A stretch of DNA of 64,000 bases from Terebella lapidaria (taxonomy: Eukaryota; Annelida; Polychaeta; Terebellida; Terebellidae), in contig OX424568.1 in assembly GCA_949152475.1 (NCBI GenBank), forward strand, positions 2,393,667-2,457,666, read 5' to 3'. How positions within the stretch are numbered: position 1 is the first letter of the stretch; the number at the start of each line of letters is the position of its first letter. This document shows positions 11,904-22,904 of the stretch, piece after piece. The notes beneath the pieces were generated by a model. The model had not been told where the DNA came from. It saw only the letters and a program-made list of their open reading frames with translations, and searched no databases. A program made the position numbers and the translations under genes.

Positions 11904-12088
11904 GTTGTTGGGCAGTTGGATACTAATTCCATAAGGTGTACAGTAGAAACAACTACATTTAACACACTGTCTGCCCCTGATGACGCCAGTGTGTCTTTGG
12001 ATAAACTATTTGGTCGGGCTTCGTTTCTATTGCAAAATGTTGTATTTTACGTTTGTTATTGGCTTCATCAAAATTTATTGTATTTGTG
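11904..12088 (+). pseudogene. Exon-like module M3, full-length copy, frame open
   Basis: This is a 185-bp stretch between acceptor-like TATTTTCATAG and donor-like TTGTG/GTAATAG. Its frame is open throughout: V-V-G-Q-L-D-T-N-S-I-R-C-T-V-E at the start, L-S-A-P-D-D-A-S-V-S-L-D in the middle and V-F-Y-V-C-Y-W near the end. At least nine more full or partial copies occur in the window. One has a 9-base in-frame deletion, which supports a protein-coding origin. No known domain is recognised. An interspersed non-coding repeat with a chance frame is the alternative. Confidence 0.45.
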
Positions 12089-12546
12089 GTAATAGATTGA
12101 TACCTACATTCCATTCCGACATATTCAATGTGAAGAAGCAATGCAATACATCATGAGATATATGGTTGGGATTGTATGTAACTTCGGATAAATCTTTTAG
12201 ATACTGAGGATAACTATATTCTATATGCACTAGCCGGATGCGGATTTACAATTCCATGTGCAGATTGTGATTTATATTTTGACAATAGTGCTGCTATTTA
12301 AACAATATTTTGACAATAGTGCTGCCGGTTAAAAATCCATAATGATATCATGATATAAGTGTTTTACTAAACCTCCCTAATATGAGTGCAATCCTAACTG
12401 TTCTATTTATGCATGAGACTTTCAGTATAACCCATGCCCTGTTGACTGGATCATCTTCCTGTGGACATGTTAGTGGTGGTTTACAGTTGGAAATATGCAA
12501 TGTAGGCAAAACACCGGACAGTGTCCATTGAAGGTATGTGTTGTTA

Positions 12547-12608
12547 TGATGTGTGCGTGCGTGTAGGCGGTTGGGTAGGCGTGTGTGGGTGTGTGTATGT
12601 GTGTGTAG
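12547..12608 (+). repeat. TG-rich microsatellite
   Basis: Imperfect (TG)n with GCG and GGG variants over about 60 bases. Confidence 0.8.
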
Positions 12609-12660
12609 TTATGCACATTGAGATAAATTAGTCAGCGAGTTCATTACTTTTTAGAACAAA

Positions 12661-15464
12661 CTAGACGTCAAGGCCTGAAGATGCCTTGGGGCATTTCGTG
12701 TGAGTTCTATTCCTAGCTAACATATACCTAAGAGACCGTGTCTAGAACCATGATGACTCTGAAACTGTCCGTGGTCAAAGTTTAAGTGACATACCCCGCC
12801 CTTAGGCATCTTTGCGTTTCGCTCTACAACGCACCGTTTCAACGCACCGTTTCCGAGATACGGCAAACAGGAAGTGCTGAGTCGGTGAAAAAAAATTCGA
12901 CACCAGAAGTCGTCTCGACCCAAGATACCCTCTAGACTAGTTAGTCTAGTGCCAGGAGGCCGAAATTAAGCTCCGTTTCGCTGTACGACGCACCGTTTCC
13001 GAGATACAGCCAAACAGAAAGTGCCGAGTCGGTGAAAAAAAAATTTGACACCAGAAGACGTCTCGGCCCAAGATACTCCCTAGACTAGTTTGTCTAGTAC
13101 CAGAAGGCCGGAATTGAGCTCCGTTTCGCTCTACGACTCACCGTTTCCGAGATACGGCCAAACAGGAAGTGCCGAGTCGGCAAAAAAAAGTTCGACAACA
13201 GGGGTAGTCTCGACCCGAAATACCCCTAAGCCTAGTTTGCCTAGTGCCAGGAGGTCGAAATTGAGCTCCGTTTCGCTATACGACGCACCGTTTCCGAGAT
13301 ACGGCCGAACAGGAAGTCCAGAGTCGGCGATAATAAATTCAACACCAGGGGTCGTCTCGACCCAAAAAACCCCCTAGACTAGTTTGTCTAGTACCAGAAG
13401 GCCGGAATTGAGCTCCGTTTCGCTCTACAACTCACCGTTTCCGAGATGAGGCCAAACAGGAAGTGCCGAGTCGGCGAAAAAAATTCGACACCAGGGGTCG
13501 TCTCAACCAAGAATACCCACTAGACTAGTTAGTCTAGTGCCAGAAGGCCGGAATTGAGCTCCGTTTCCCTGTGTGATGCACCGTTTCCGAGATACGGCCA
13601 AACAGGAAGTGCCGATTCGGCAAAAAACAAATTCGACACCAGCGGTCGTCTCGACCCAAAATACCCATAAGCACAGTTTGTCTAGTGCCAGGAGGTCGGA
13701 ATTGAGCTCCGTTTTGCTGTATGATGCACCGTTTCCGAGATACGGCCAAACAGGAAGTGCTGAGTCGGCGAAAATAAATTCGACACCAGGGGTCATCTCA
13801 ACCCAAAATACCCACAAGCCTAGTTTGTCTAGTGCCAGAAGGCCGGAATTGAGCTCCGTTTCGCTCTACGACGCACCGTTTCCGAGATACGGCCAAACAG
13901 GAAGTTCCGAGTCGGCGAAAAAAAAATTGACACCAAGTGTCGTCTCGACCCAAAATACCCACTAGACTAGTTTGTCTAGTGCCAGAAGGCCGGAGTTGAG
14001 CTCCGTTTCGCTCTACGACGCACCGTTTCCGAGATACAGCCAAACAGGAAGTGCCGAGTCGGCGAAAAAAAAATTGACACCAGGTGTCGTCTCGACCCAA
14101 AATACCCACTAGACTAGTTTGTCTAGTGCCAGAAGGCTGGAATTGAGCTCCGTTTCGCTCTACGACGCACCGTTTTCGAGATACGGCCAAACAGGAAGTG
14201 CCGAGTCAGCGAAAATAAAGTCGACACCAGGGGTCGTCTCGACCCATAATACCCACTAGACTAGTTTGTCTAGTACCAGAAAGCCGGAATTGAGCTCCGT
14301 TTCGCTCTAATACGCACCGTTTCCGATATACGGCCAAACAGGAAGTGCCGAATTGGCGAAAATAAATTCGACACCAGGGGTCGTCTCGACCTAAAATACC
14401 CCCTAGACTAGTTTGTCTAGTGCCAGAAGGCCGAAATTGAGCTCCGTTTCGCTCTACGACGCACCGTTTCTGAGATACGGCTGAACAGGAAGTTCCGAGT
14501 CGGCGAAAAAAAAATTGACACCAGGTGTCGTCTCGACCCAAAATACTCACTAGACTAGTTTGTCTAGTGCCAGAAGGCCGGAATTGAGCTCCGTTTCGCT
14601 CTACGACGCACCGTCTCCGAGATACGGCCAAACAAGAAGTTCCGAGTCGGCGAAGAAAAAATTGACACCAGGGGTCGTCTCAACCCAAGATACCCTCTAG
14701 ACTAGTTTGTCTAGTGCCAGGAGGCCGAAATTGAGCTCCGTTTCGCTCTACAACTCACCGTTTTTGAGATACAGCCGAACAAGAAGTGCCGAGTCGGCCA
14801 AAAAAAAAATCGACACCAGGGGTCGTTGCGACCCGTGACACCCCCTAGACTAGTTTGTCTAGTGCCAGGAGGCCGAAATTGAGCTCCGTTTCGCTCTACG
14901 ACGCACCGTTTCCGAGATACGGCCAAACAGGAAGTTCCGAGTCGGCGAAAAAAAAATTGACACCAGGTGTCGTCGCGAACCAAAATACTCACTAGACTAG
15001 TTTGTCTAGTGCCAGAAGGCCGGAATTGAGCTCCGTTTCGCTCTACGACGCACCGTTTCCGAGATATGCATGAAAGCCTCAAGGATGAATCAGCAAAAAT
15101 TCTTCCGAGCTCTAGGTCAGAGGTCGTTCGACGGATTGATCCCAAAATCAATATTGTTCTTCCCTGGTGGTATATGAACTCCCATGCATAGAATACTTGC
15201 CATTGCATGAATACATTTTGAGTTATCGATCGGAAACCAAGTCTCAAGATAAACCTTGAATTCAACACGGACCTCACGGACCCCGGAGCCGCCTCCAAAA
15301 CGATAGGGGTCTTCCATGTAATATTTCTGACCAGTGGTGTAAATTTGGACAAGATCCGTTCAGGCGTTCCCGAGTTATTTATCGGAAACCAAAACGGCGG
15401 AAAGTAAAAAAAAAGAAGAAAAAAAAAGACAAAACCATAAGGGCATTTCGGGCCGAAATGCCCT
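12661..15464 (-). mobile_element. Helitron-like non-autonomous element carrying a 147-bp array
   Basis: Read on the minus strand the element begins at 15464 with a hairpin, AGGGCATTTCGG C CCGAAATGCCCT, then a poly-purine/pyrimidine stretch, a unique ~350-bp leader and the tandem array. At the other end (12661-12700) the 5' arm returns inverted (CGAAATGCCCC), followed by a hairpin of AAGGC and GCCTT, seven bases, and CTAG next to a T. Hairpin, a few bases, CTAG, then T is the classic Helitron 3' end. No Rep or helicase is present. Repeat arrays of ~150-160 bp inside such elements are known from bivalve 'pearl'-type elements. I infer the class from ends only. Confidence 0.55.
12790..15065 (-). 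repeat. Tandem array, unit 147 bp, sixteen copies
   Basis: The word CACCGTTTCCGAGAT (or a near match) starts at 12845, 12991, 13139, 13286, 13433, 13579, 13727, 13874, 14021, 14168, 14315, 14462, 14609, 14756, 14904 and 15051. Every step is 146-148 bases. Each unit holds two small palindromes, GCCGAGTCGGC and ACTAGAC TAGTTT GTCTAGT. Because 147 divides by three, open frames of 95-213 codons run through the array on both strands. They are by-products, not genes. Confidence 0.9.
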
Positions 15465-15618
15465 AATTAGAAAGGGCATTCAAGGAATTAATACATGTAA
15501 ATATATTCCCACTGCAGTCTCCATGTCATTTATTTGTGATTTTAAGTGTATTTTTGACAAGCAATACTAGTTAAAGATCATAGCATAACTCCTAAAATGT
15601 CTTCCATGATTTTGCCAG

Positions 15619-15711
15619 CCAACGGATGTCAACGAGGCAGAATTACATTATTCTTGTAAGATTGACCGCCCACCACTATACCAATTAACAAATAACCAGA
15701 CTAATCACACT
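15619..15711 (+). pseudogene. Exon-like module M1, copy 2 (decayed)
   Basis: Starts after an intact acceptor-like TTTTGCCAG and ends at CACT/GTAGGT. R-G-R-I-T is in one frame. The C-K-I-D-R-P-P-L segment and N-Q-T-N-H-T-V are in another, so a one-base shift has broken it. It heads the second copy of the M1-M2-M3 block, 5.2 kb from the first. Confidence 0.4.
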
Positions 15712-15951
15712 GTAGGTTTTCCGTGAATCTAGGAGTAACACAATAGTATCCAGACGACATGATTGGATGGCATTTCGTGCTCAACAGAATTGAGCATGTA
15801 TTATTGTGTTCCCATGATATCACAGGTGCTTTGAGTGCTGTCCAGAAATGAGGATATCTTATGTTGGCTATATCATTGGTGGGTTGGTTTGTTGATTGGT
15901 TAAGGAATAAAACATCTTTTACTGCGATAAGTAAATATCTTCACAATTGAT

Positions 15952-16012
15952 GATTGTATTTTACATTTGTTATTGGAATCATCAAACTTTGGCTATATTG
16001 GTGGTAATAGAT
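15952..16012 (+). pseudogene. Exon-like module M3, 3' fragment
   Basis: Encodes the terminal I-V-F-Y-I-C-Y-W-N-H-Q of M3 and keeps the donor-like GTAATAGATTGATA. It is truncated on the left. Confidence 0.4.
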
Positions 16013-16455
16013 TGATACTTACATTCATGACAAAGAATAACACTCAAGGCATTCTAGTTTTCCCATTTGGATTTGAATTATACTTTAATATCATCCATGT
16101 TCAAGGAAATTTTTTAATAACCCTTTCTCCATTGAATGAAATATGATGAATTTATAGTAAAGAGGTAAATTTGACCAAACTGGCCAACGACAAGGATATT
16201 CTGTCAATCCCAAGCATTACGTAGATGGTATTATGCTTGCAAACATCCTACGACGATAAATGAGATGATTGCTATGTGTTGGAAATTGATGGCGACTAGT
16301 TCTGTGGTCACGGGAGTGGGGGATGGGAAGCAATTGGTCAAACACTATAACATATTCCTCTTTAATATCATCCTTGAGAATATGATTAATTGACATATAT
16401 TTCTGTGAGTTGTATGAGTTTGTACGAATCAACTGTTTACATCCAATATAATATT

Positions 16456-16646
16456 GGATTACGATTATATTTATCATGTTTATATTTATTATATTTATCA
16501 TTATATTTATATTATATCACGATTATATTTATCATATATTTATCATTACGATTATATTTATTTTAATCTTATATGAATATAAGATTGGATAACGGACCCT
16601 GTTTTGTTTGCTCGGAATACTTAATACTGGGTATTGATTCCACGTC
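16456..16646 (+). mobile_element. Retroelement 3' end with AT-rich expansion, flanked by TATT
   Basis: Compared with the sister block (11090-11125), about 190 extra bases sit here between two TATT tetramers (16452-16455 and 16647-16650). The right part (16583-16646) is the retroelement tail ending in GATTCCACGTC, identical to the insert at 6418. The left part is a slippage-prone (ATTTATCAT)n tract with the palindrome AATCTTATATGAATATAAGA. Confidence 0.55.
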
Positions 16647-16676
16647 TATTCTTAGACCACTTACCATCATTGCCAG

Positions 16677-16793
16677 AGTTGACTGGAATCGTGGAATAAT
16701 TTTACCGTAAAGTAAAATACTGATATGGATAATGAACATAGTGTTGATATAGTTGCCCAAAAGCTGTCAGTTTCTGAGATGAAACTGCAGGTT
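16677..16793 (+). pseudogene. Exon-like module M2, copy 2
   Basis: Bounded by TCATTGCCAG and GGTT/GTGAGT. The frame N-T-D-M-D-N-E-H-S-V-D-I-V-A-Q-K-L-S, then S-E-M-K-L-Q, parallels copy 1 at 11149. One TAA stop falls where copy 1 has a Tyr codon. Confidence 0.35.
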
Positions 16794-17456
16794 GTGAGTA
16801 CACATCGCTTTGACAAGATTTATGTTTCATTTCCTGCAAATGTTACTGTTTGAAAGTGATACCGTCTCAAGTCACGTAGTCATGATAAATTGTCAGCAGC
16901 GGACACTGCACCTACGCCATGTTGTGTATAGGTGTGTGCTGTCACAGGCACACGAAGGTATACCATACATTAAATACAGCGTCGGAGGTGCATATTGGAA
17001 CGATATAACATGAATAATGCCAAAACGAGATTTTAGTCCGAGAGATTGAAATCGTGAGTTGTAACTCACGTAACAAGTTGGATCATTTCTTTTCTGTAGT
17101 TCATATTTTTATCCGAAATTCGTTTCTTAGTAGTAGAATGCAGTCTCATTCACGATTTTCATTCATACATTTTCACCATAGTGCTGTTATGGTGCCAAAT
17201 AAAGAAACCATGCAACATCGTGAGTTACAAGGGTTGATTATTTTTATTTTTTGATCTAACGCTTCTGCAAACTGAAGACTCCATTGTACCCTACATGTAC
17301 TAGAGTCGGATTCACAATCCCTTGTGCAAGTAGTAATTGATATTCTTACCATAAACTCAGTAACCTGTTGTCTTGGCTTGTGATTGGGTACTTGTCCTAC
17401 ACCTATTGCATAGGGTTTGTTTCTGACCTCTGAATTGTTTTAGTAGCTTGTTAGGC

Positions 17457-17632
17457 AGTTGTACACTATTTCCATCGGGTGTACAGTAGAAACAACTACA
17501 TTATCTGCCCCTGATGCCGTCAGTGTGTCGTCGAGTGAAATATTTGATTTGGCTTTGTTTTCATTCAAACAAATTGTAATTTATATTCATTATTAGCGTA
17601 TCAAAATCTCGTTGTGTTATTGGTAATATTTT
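17457..17632 (+). pseudogene. Exon-like module M3 with a 9-base in-frame deletion and a stop
   Basis: Keeps the acceptor-like TTGTTTTAG and a donor-like GTAATA. Relative to 11904-12088 it lacks exactly nine bases (three codons) before L-S-A-P-D and stays in frame, but a TAG stop follows I-H-Y. The in-frame deletion suggests the module was once translated. The stop suggests it no longer is. Confidence 0.4.
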
Positions 17633-17639
17633 GATGCTT

Positions 17640-19560
17640 ACATTCTTACAAAAGTGCTGCTCTACCATACACAGCATTCTAGTATTGTATTCTAGTTAAC
17701 AGAACACGTGCAGTTTAAATTTTCTATAGTGATGTCATCTTATGTATTTATACTGAATTTGAATAATAATGTAATACTAAATATGAAATAATGTAATATA
17801 TTATAATATATAACTTGAGTACATTTGTAGCTGGATGGACGCCACTATTAAGAACCAAAAACATTATCCTCTCTCATTCTGCACTCCAGAAATATACCGT
17901 CCACACATTGTTACAAACTACATATGTAGATCTGCAATCTTAGTGTATTGTTGATGGTCGACGATCGAAAATTTTTGATGGGGGTATATTGTGGATATTT
18001 GCATGGGTGGTAGGAACCAACATCCATTTTGTGAAAGTCAAATAGCTTTACAATCGAAATAGTGTACTGCAACTTTTTGCATATTGACCTTCAGTTTTTT
18101 TACGCTAAAGACCAATTCGTTCATTCACATATGTTCAGGAAATCATTATGTATGTAGAAGCAGCAGGTACAACATACGTTGAGTATATTTTAGGAATGAT
18201 TCATATTATCTTGTTACTTAGACAAAGTAATAGCACAGCATGAAGTTCTCTTCATTCAGGTAAATACATGACCTGTACTTTAGGGGCAAATTTAATCCAA
18301 TTAACTCTCACATAATTAAATGTTTGTTGCATTAATACTTACCAATATTAGTATGCCTTGGATTTCACGTGGATATAATATTTTCCAAACGATTAGCAGC
18401 ACTACCAACACACGGCTTCTGCAATGATATTTTGATTCAAGAAGCTCTCTTTATATATTTCCTGATATCAGTTATTTCTTTGTTCAGACCCTCGACTAGG
18501 AGTGGATAAGATATTTTCAAATTCACTGAATCTGTTTTTGCTATAGGTTGGGGCTGTGGGGATATATATTTTGTGTACTAGATCTAGTTGCATGTGAAAT
18601 TATTTCTCTAAGTAAATGCCCATAGTATATAATTCACCTACACACCAAATACCAAATGGACGAGACATTTTTTTTATCATAAACTCAGTAGCCATCACAT
18701 ACCTTGTATAAATATGTAATGTAGTTTGCACGGCTCGTGTCATTGTCTCTTTCGTAGGGAGATTATCTTCATTATAATAAGTCTGAACCCAGACACTTAT
18801 ACTTTCTATCATTAATAGAAATACACAGGCAATGATGTTCACAACTCTTTATGAAAATTAAATTTTATTGCAAAATTTTTTTTATCGTGTATCATGAATA
18901 TAAGTCATGTGCGGATGCGTAGGGTTTTAATGATGTATAGGTGATCATCCCCGAAGTGGTATATGGATATACTGCGTATATAACAGTATATAACGGTTTG
19001 CACAATGTCAAATGCAAACAGCTTGCTAGTTATAGTGGACTGAGTACAGTACTGCAATTAATACATACTGAGGGATAACTTGCCTATCCTCTTGTCTTCA
19101 TTAATATAAATTCATTTGAGATTTTTTGTGAACTGTTTCCTTGTATATAATTATTGTCATTCACATTGTTGCTTGGAGCGTTTGCTTCCATACCAGTAAC
19201 ATATTGTTGATAAATAAATTATGGCATAGTTCAAGCTTGTACACAATTATCGAGTCAGCGATTGTCATGATTATACTAATATATTTGCACAAAACGAATT
19301 AAATTGGTAGTATTGCAAGAAACGTTATATCCTTGGGCTAGATCTTTGACCATTACCTTCTATAGATTTATCGTTTGGTATGATTCCACTATTATTGAAC
19401 AATATTTCTCTCTCTCTCTCTCTGAAAGGATAATTCAACGAACAGATCAGTTCATTTAGGCAATACAAAGTTAGTCCTGTTATCCAGTGCTCGAGTCAGA
19501 TACAGGTCTCGTAAAATCAATTCAGCTTTGACACTCAACAATAGCCATCAAGATTGGGTT
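17640..19560. other. No recognisable feature
   Basis: AT-rich DNA with only short frames. A (CT)n microsatellite of about 16 bases lies near 19408-19424. I see no ends of mobile elements. Confidence 0.4.
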
Positions 19561-19563
19561 ATT

Positions 19564-19761
19564 GGTCGCCGCATCAGCGGCGGCCTATATCAAATACAAA
19601 GTTACTTTAACTTCCGGTGCCGCACAGTGCACCTTTCTCCACCTGCCGCTCAGCGCACGAACTGATATTCTAGCACAAACATCATTCAATTTTATCAGTT
19701 TATTTGACTGACGATCTCACAGCAAGAATTTTGGCCAACGCATTTGTTTCATGCGGCGACC
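19564..19761 (+). mobile_element. Possible 198-bp hairpin-ended mini-element
   Basis: The left end reads GGTCGCCGC ATCA GCGGCGGCC, a strong hairpin. An 11-base inverted echo, ATGCGGCGACC, stands at 19751-19761. This is the same design as the larger elements in the window. I cannot see a convincing 3' terminal hairpin or target duplication, so it may be a remnant. Confidence 0.35.
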
Positions 19762-19764
19762 ACT

Positions 19765-21365
19765 TTTGCTACTCTGGATCCCTGACGTTCACTTGTTTCC
19801 TATTTACTTCGGTGCTTCCACAAGAAAACCCCGATGAGTGGATCAGAAAACAGGTGGTCATTAGGAACAATTTACACAACACATTATGATCTGACTGCCA
19901 CCTGCTGCTAAAGATAAGTGCTCCAAAAGGGTTTAAGGGAATACTCTCCCCAAATGTTTACATGCACTGATTGCACTTAACACTTGTCCCATCTTTGCTG
20001 ATACTCATTCAACACTCCATATCATTTCATCTATCATTTGTATTGACGTCGACGAGACATACTCATCTAACAAATAAGTGAAACTGTTTAATTGGACGTT
20101 ACAATAAATTAATACTGGGATATTTAATACATACATTGATTATCATAACAATTGACTTAAAATGGTACTAACTCCTAAAGATTTCACCACTAAGGATGTT
20201 GTAGTATTTATAGCTTTGATTGTATTGATTACAGGAACTCAAGAATATAATTATATCAATACCAGAAAGGAACAATCATGATTATATAGTCTGTTTGCAA
20301 CTGCTGATAGTTGTGGGGTAGTTGATGGGATAAAAATTTCTCGATTTTCTCTCGTTTCGACAACAAAAAACTTGGTAACAATCACTGACAGAACTGTCTG
20401 GATACGATGCATTGAATCAGCAATTTATCTTTGAGTATCTTCCCTGGCTTTAGACGTTTCTTTGTTCAGACAGCCCACCAGCAGTGGATAAGGTATTCCT
20501 GTTTCAAGAAATCGTTTTTGCTGAGGAGAATGGGCCCAGGGATAGCCCAGACAGAATCTGTCAAGGAACAAAAGATGCCCCTTGCACTGTGTTTTTCTCT
20601 ATGATCAGGTGTCTTAGTCGTGAATAATTTAGAGACGTCTACGGCCACATTAGCATTTCAGGAGAGGCTATTTCTAGAGGAAGAAAACAAATCAATTTCA
20701 TCTCCAGTCTCATACAATGTGATACATTCCTAAGAGTGTACGGTTGCGCCCATTACGAAACATTTCACAAATATAATCAGACCGTATTATATTTAGTTTT
20801 CATGATTCCAAAATTACTGTTTAATTTGGGTTAGATGATATATATCGGCCTGGTAAAGATATAAATCGACATAGACCAGACACATACAAGGACGTTTCAA
20901 ATGACACATGCATCGGTGGTTGACGCCAACTTGAGATAATGTTTATCCAGAACACCGAGCTGCAAAGGCAGTGATAAAAGTGGTTCGAAATCTGAAAATC
21001 GAGCTCATCGTATTAAATGCTTACCATAGGTGAGGTTTATACTACGGAGTGTATCGTCTCCTTGCTTTGTAATTGGATAAACCCCATATAAAATGATGTT
21101 GTGGGCAATATAGAACAACCGTAAAATTGAAAGCCGTGTGTAACTGCAAGAGCAAATAGTGGAATTTAATAGTGATTAATGTTATGTGTATTGACAATTT
21201 CCCCTTTGCAAATTATACTGAGGGACACATGATAAAAAAAGGAATAAAATCTGTACCCGAGTAAGATTATCTTAACTGTTCTCACCTGGGGTGAGATATA
21301 TTGACCATTATCCCTCTCCACACATCAAACCTGTTCACCTTTGACATTTGTTCTGCTCTCTTGCA
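19765..21365. other. No recognisable feature
   Basis: Unique-looking AT-rich sequence. Open frames are under 65 codons and lack paralogues. Confidence 0.4.
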
Positions 21366-21371
21366 CGAATG

Positions 21372-22350
21372 TACGGAGCCCCTAAGAGGACATGCAGAAA
21401 ATAAATTTAGAATGACAACTGATCATTTCGAGCGCTCGAAATATTAATTCGAGCCCTCGAAATCATTTCGAGCGCTCCAAATGTTAATTCGAGCGCTCGA
21501 AATATTAATTCGAGCTCTCGAAATCATTTCGAGCGCACGAAATCATTTCGTGCTATCAAAATGATTTCGAGAGCTCGAAATAATTGCAATTACATCAGCG
21601 GCCATGTTGGTTGCGCAAGAAGGGAGGCATTAGGAACGATAAATAAATAAATGAATAAATAAATGAATAACAATTAACTCTTCCTTGATAGGTATCTGTT
21701 TGCATTTGTGAAAACTGATTCGTACTCAGTTGCAATTAGTACTAGTAAAGTACTGACAGAATTTTCCCAAATCACTTGGATTTACGACCCTAATATATAG
21801 ATAAGGATATTCATAGTCCTAAACTCCAATTGGTCGTAGATTCACAGATGAATCTGTGTTAACTGTTAATTGCAACCAGTTTTCTCACCAACAAAATTAT
21901 ATCTGTCAATACTTTACTACTACTAATTGCACCCGAGTATGGATCAGTTTTCACAAATGCACACAGATACCTGTCAAGGAATAGCTAATTGTTATTTATT
22001 TAATCATTTATTTATTTATTTATAGTTCTTGATGCCTCCCTCCCTTCCAACCAACATAGCCGCGGATGTAATTGCAATTAATTCGAGCGTGATCATTTTG
22101 ATAGCTCGAATTAATTCATTTCGAGCGCTCGAAATGATTTCGTGTGCTCGAAATGATTTCGAGTGCTCGAATTAACTTATTTCGAGCTCTCGAAATGATT
22201 TCGAGTGCTCGAATTATTATTTCGAGCACTCGAAATGATTTCGAGAGCTCGAATTAATTTATTTCAAGCACTCGAAATGATTTCGAGCGCTCGAAATGAT
22301 CAGTTGTCACTCCAAATTTATTTTCTGCATGTCCTCTTAGGGGCTCCGTA
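21372..22350. mobile_element. 979-bp foldback element with palindromic minisatellite arms
   Basis: The terminal inverted repeats start TACGGAGCCCCTAAGAGG and extend inward for roughly 390 bases. The pairing continues through GACAACTGATC, an array of TTTCGAGCGCTCGAAAT-like units (21425-21590 and 22080-22300), the (AAAT)n tract and GGTATCTGT. About 140 bases of unpaired centre remain (around 21760-21903). The flanks are CGAATG on both sides, a six-base target duplication. The small units are themselves palindromes, so the arms can fold at two scales. It encodes no protein. Confidence 0.85.
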
Positions 22351-22807
22351 CGAATGCAAGGGTCAGGTGCCAACCTCATAAAATGTGACTTGCTTCAGAA
22401 ACCTGTAACAATACAACAGCGATCATAGTGCGATTCGATGTTGGCGATATTACATAACGACGATACTACATTTCTCAATTCCCCGTCTTGGTATTTCCCA
22501 TTGGTACATAATATTGGGATATTGTCGGTTCGAAAATCACACATTTGACCATTAGTATCCTTACATAATCAGACGTCAGTTCACATATAACAATCAGGTA
22601 GTTGCGCTTTGATCATGTGTAACACATATTAGGAAGGATTCACATCTGGAAAACAAAGCAGGAGTCTTCAATCTTCGAAAACCAAGTGAGTTCAATCAGG
22701 TAACTAAAGCATCGCCGACAGAAAACCTTGGAGAACAATAATCGTAGATATAGTTATATCGTGCCCACTGCATTGTTGACCTGACCTACCTACATAAAGA
22801 ATGCGAG

Positions 22808-22902
22808 CTTTGTTTCTATTGCAAAATGTTGTATTTTACGTTTGTTATTGGAATCATCAAAATTTGGCTGTATCGGTGGTAATAGATTGATACTTACATT
22901 TA
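22808..22902 (+). pseudogene. Exon-like module M3, 3' half
   Basis: Reads R-A-L-F-L-L-Q-N-V-V-F-Y-V-C-Y-W-N-H-Q in frame and ends at the donor-like GTAATAGATTGATA. It is joined on the left to unrelated sequence. Confidence 0.45.
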
Positions 22903-22904
22903 AG

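Noticed and set aside
12790-15065. CRISPR-like array
   Set aside because: Units are contiguous 147-bp repeats with no constant-repeat/variable-spacer alternation. The genome is eukaryotic and no cas genes are present.
13503-15352. Long open frames of 95-213 codons across the 147-bp array on both strands
   Set aside because: The unit length is a multiple of three, so any stop-free frame repeats. The translated peptide is just the repeat, and no start, splice or domain evidence exists.
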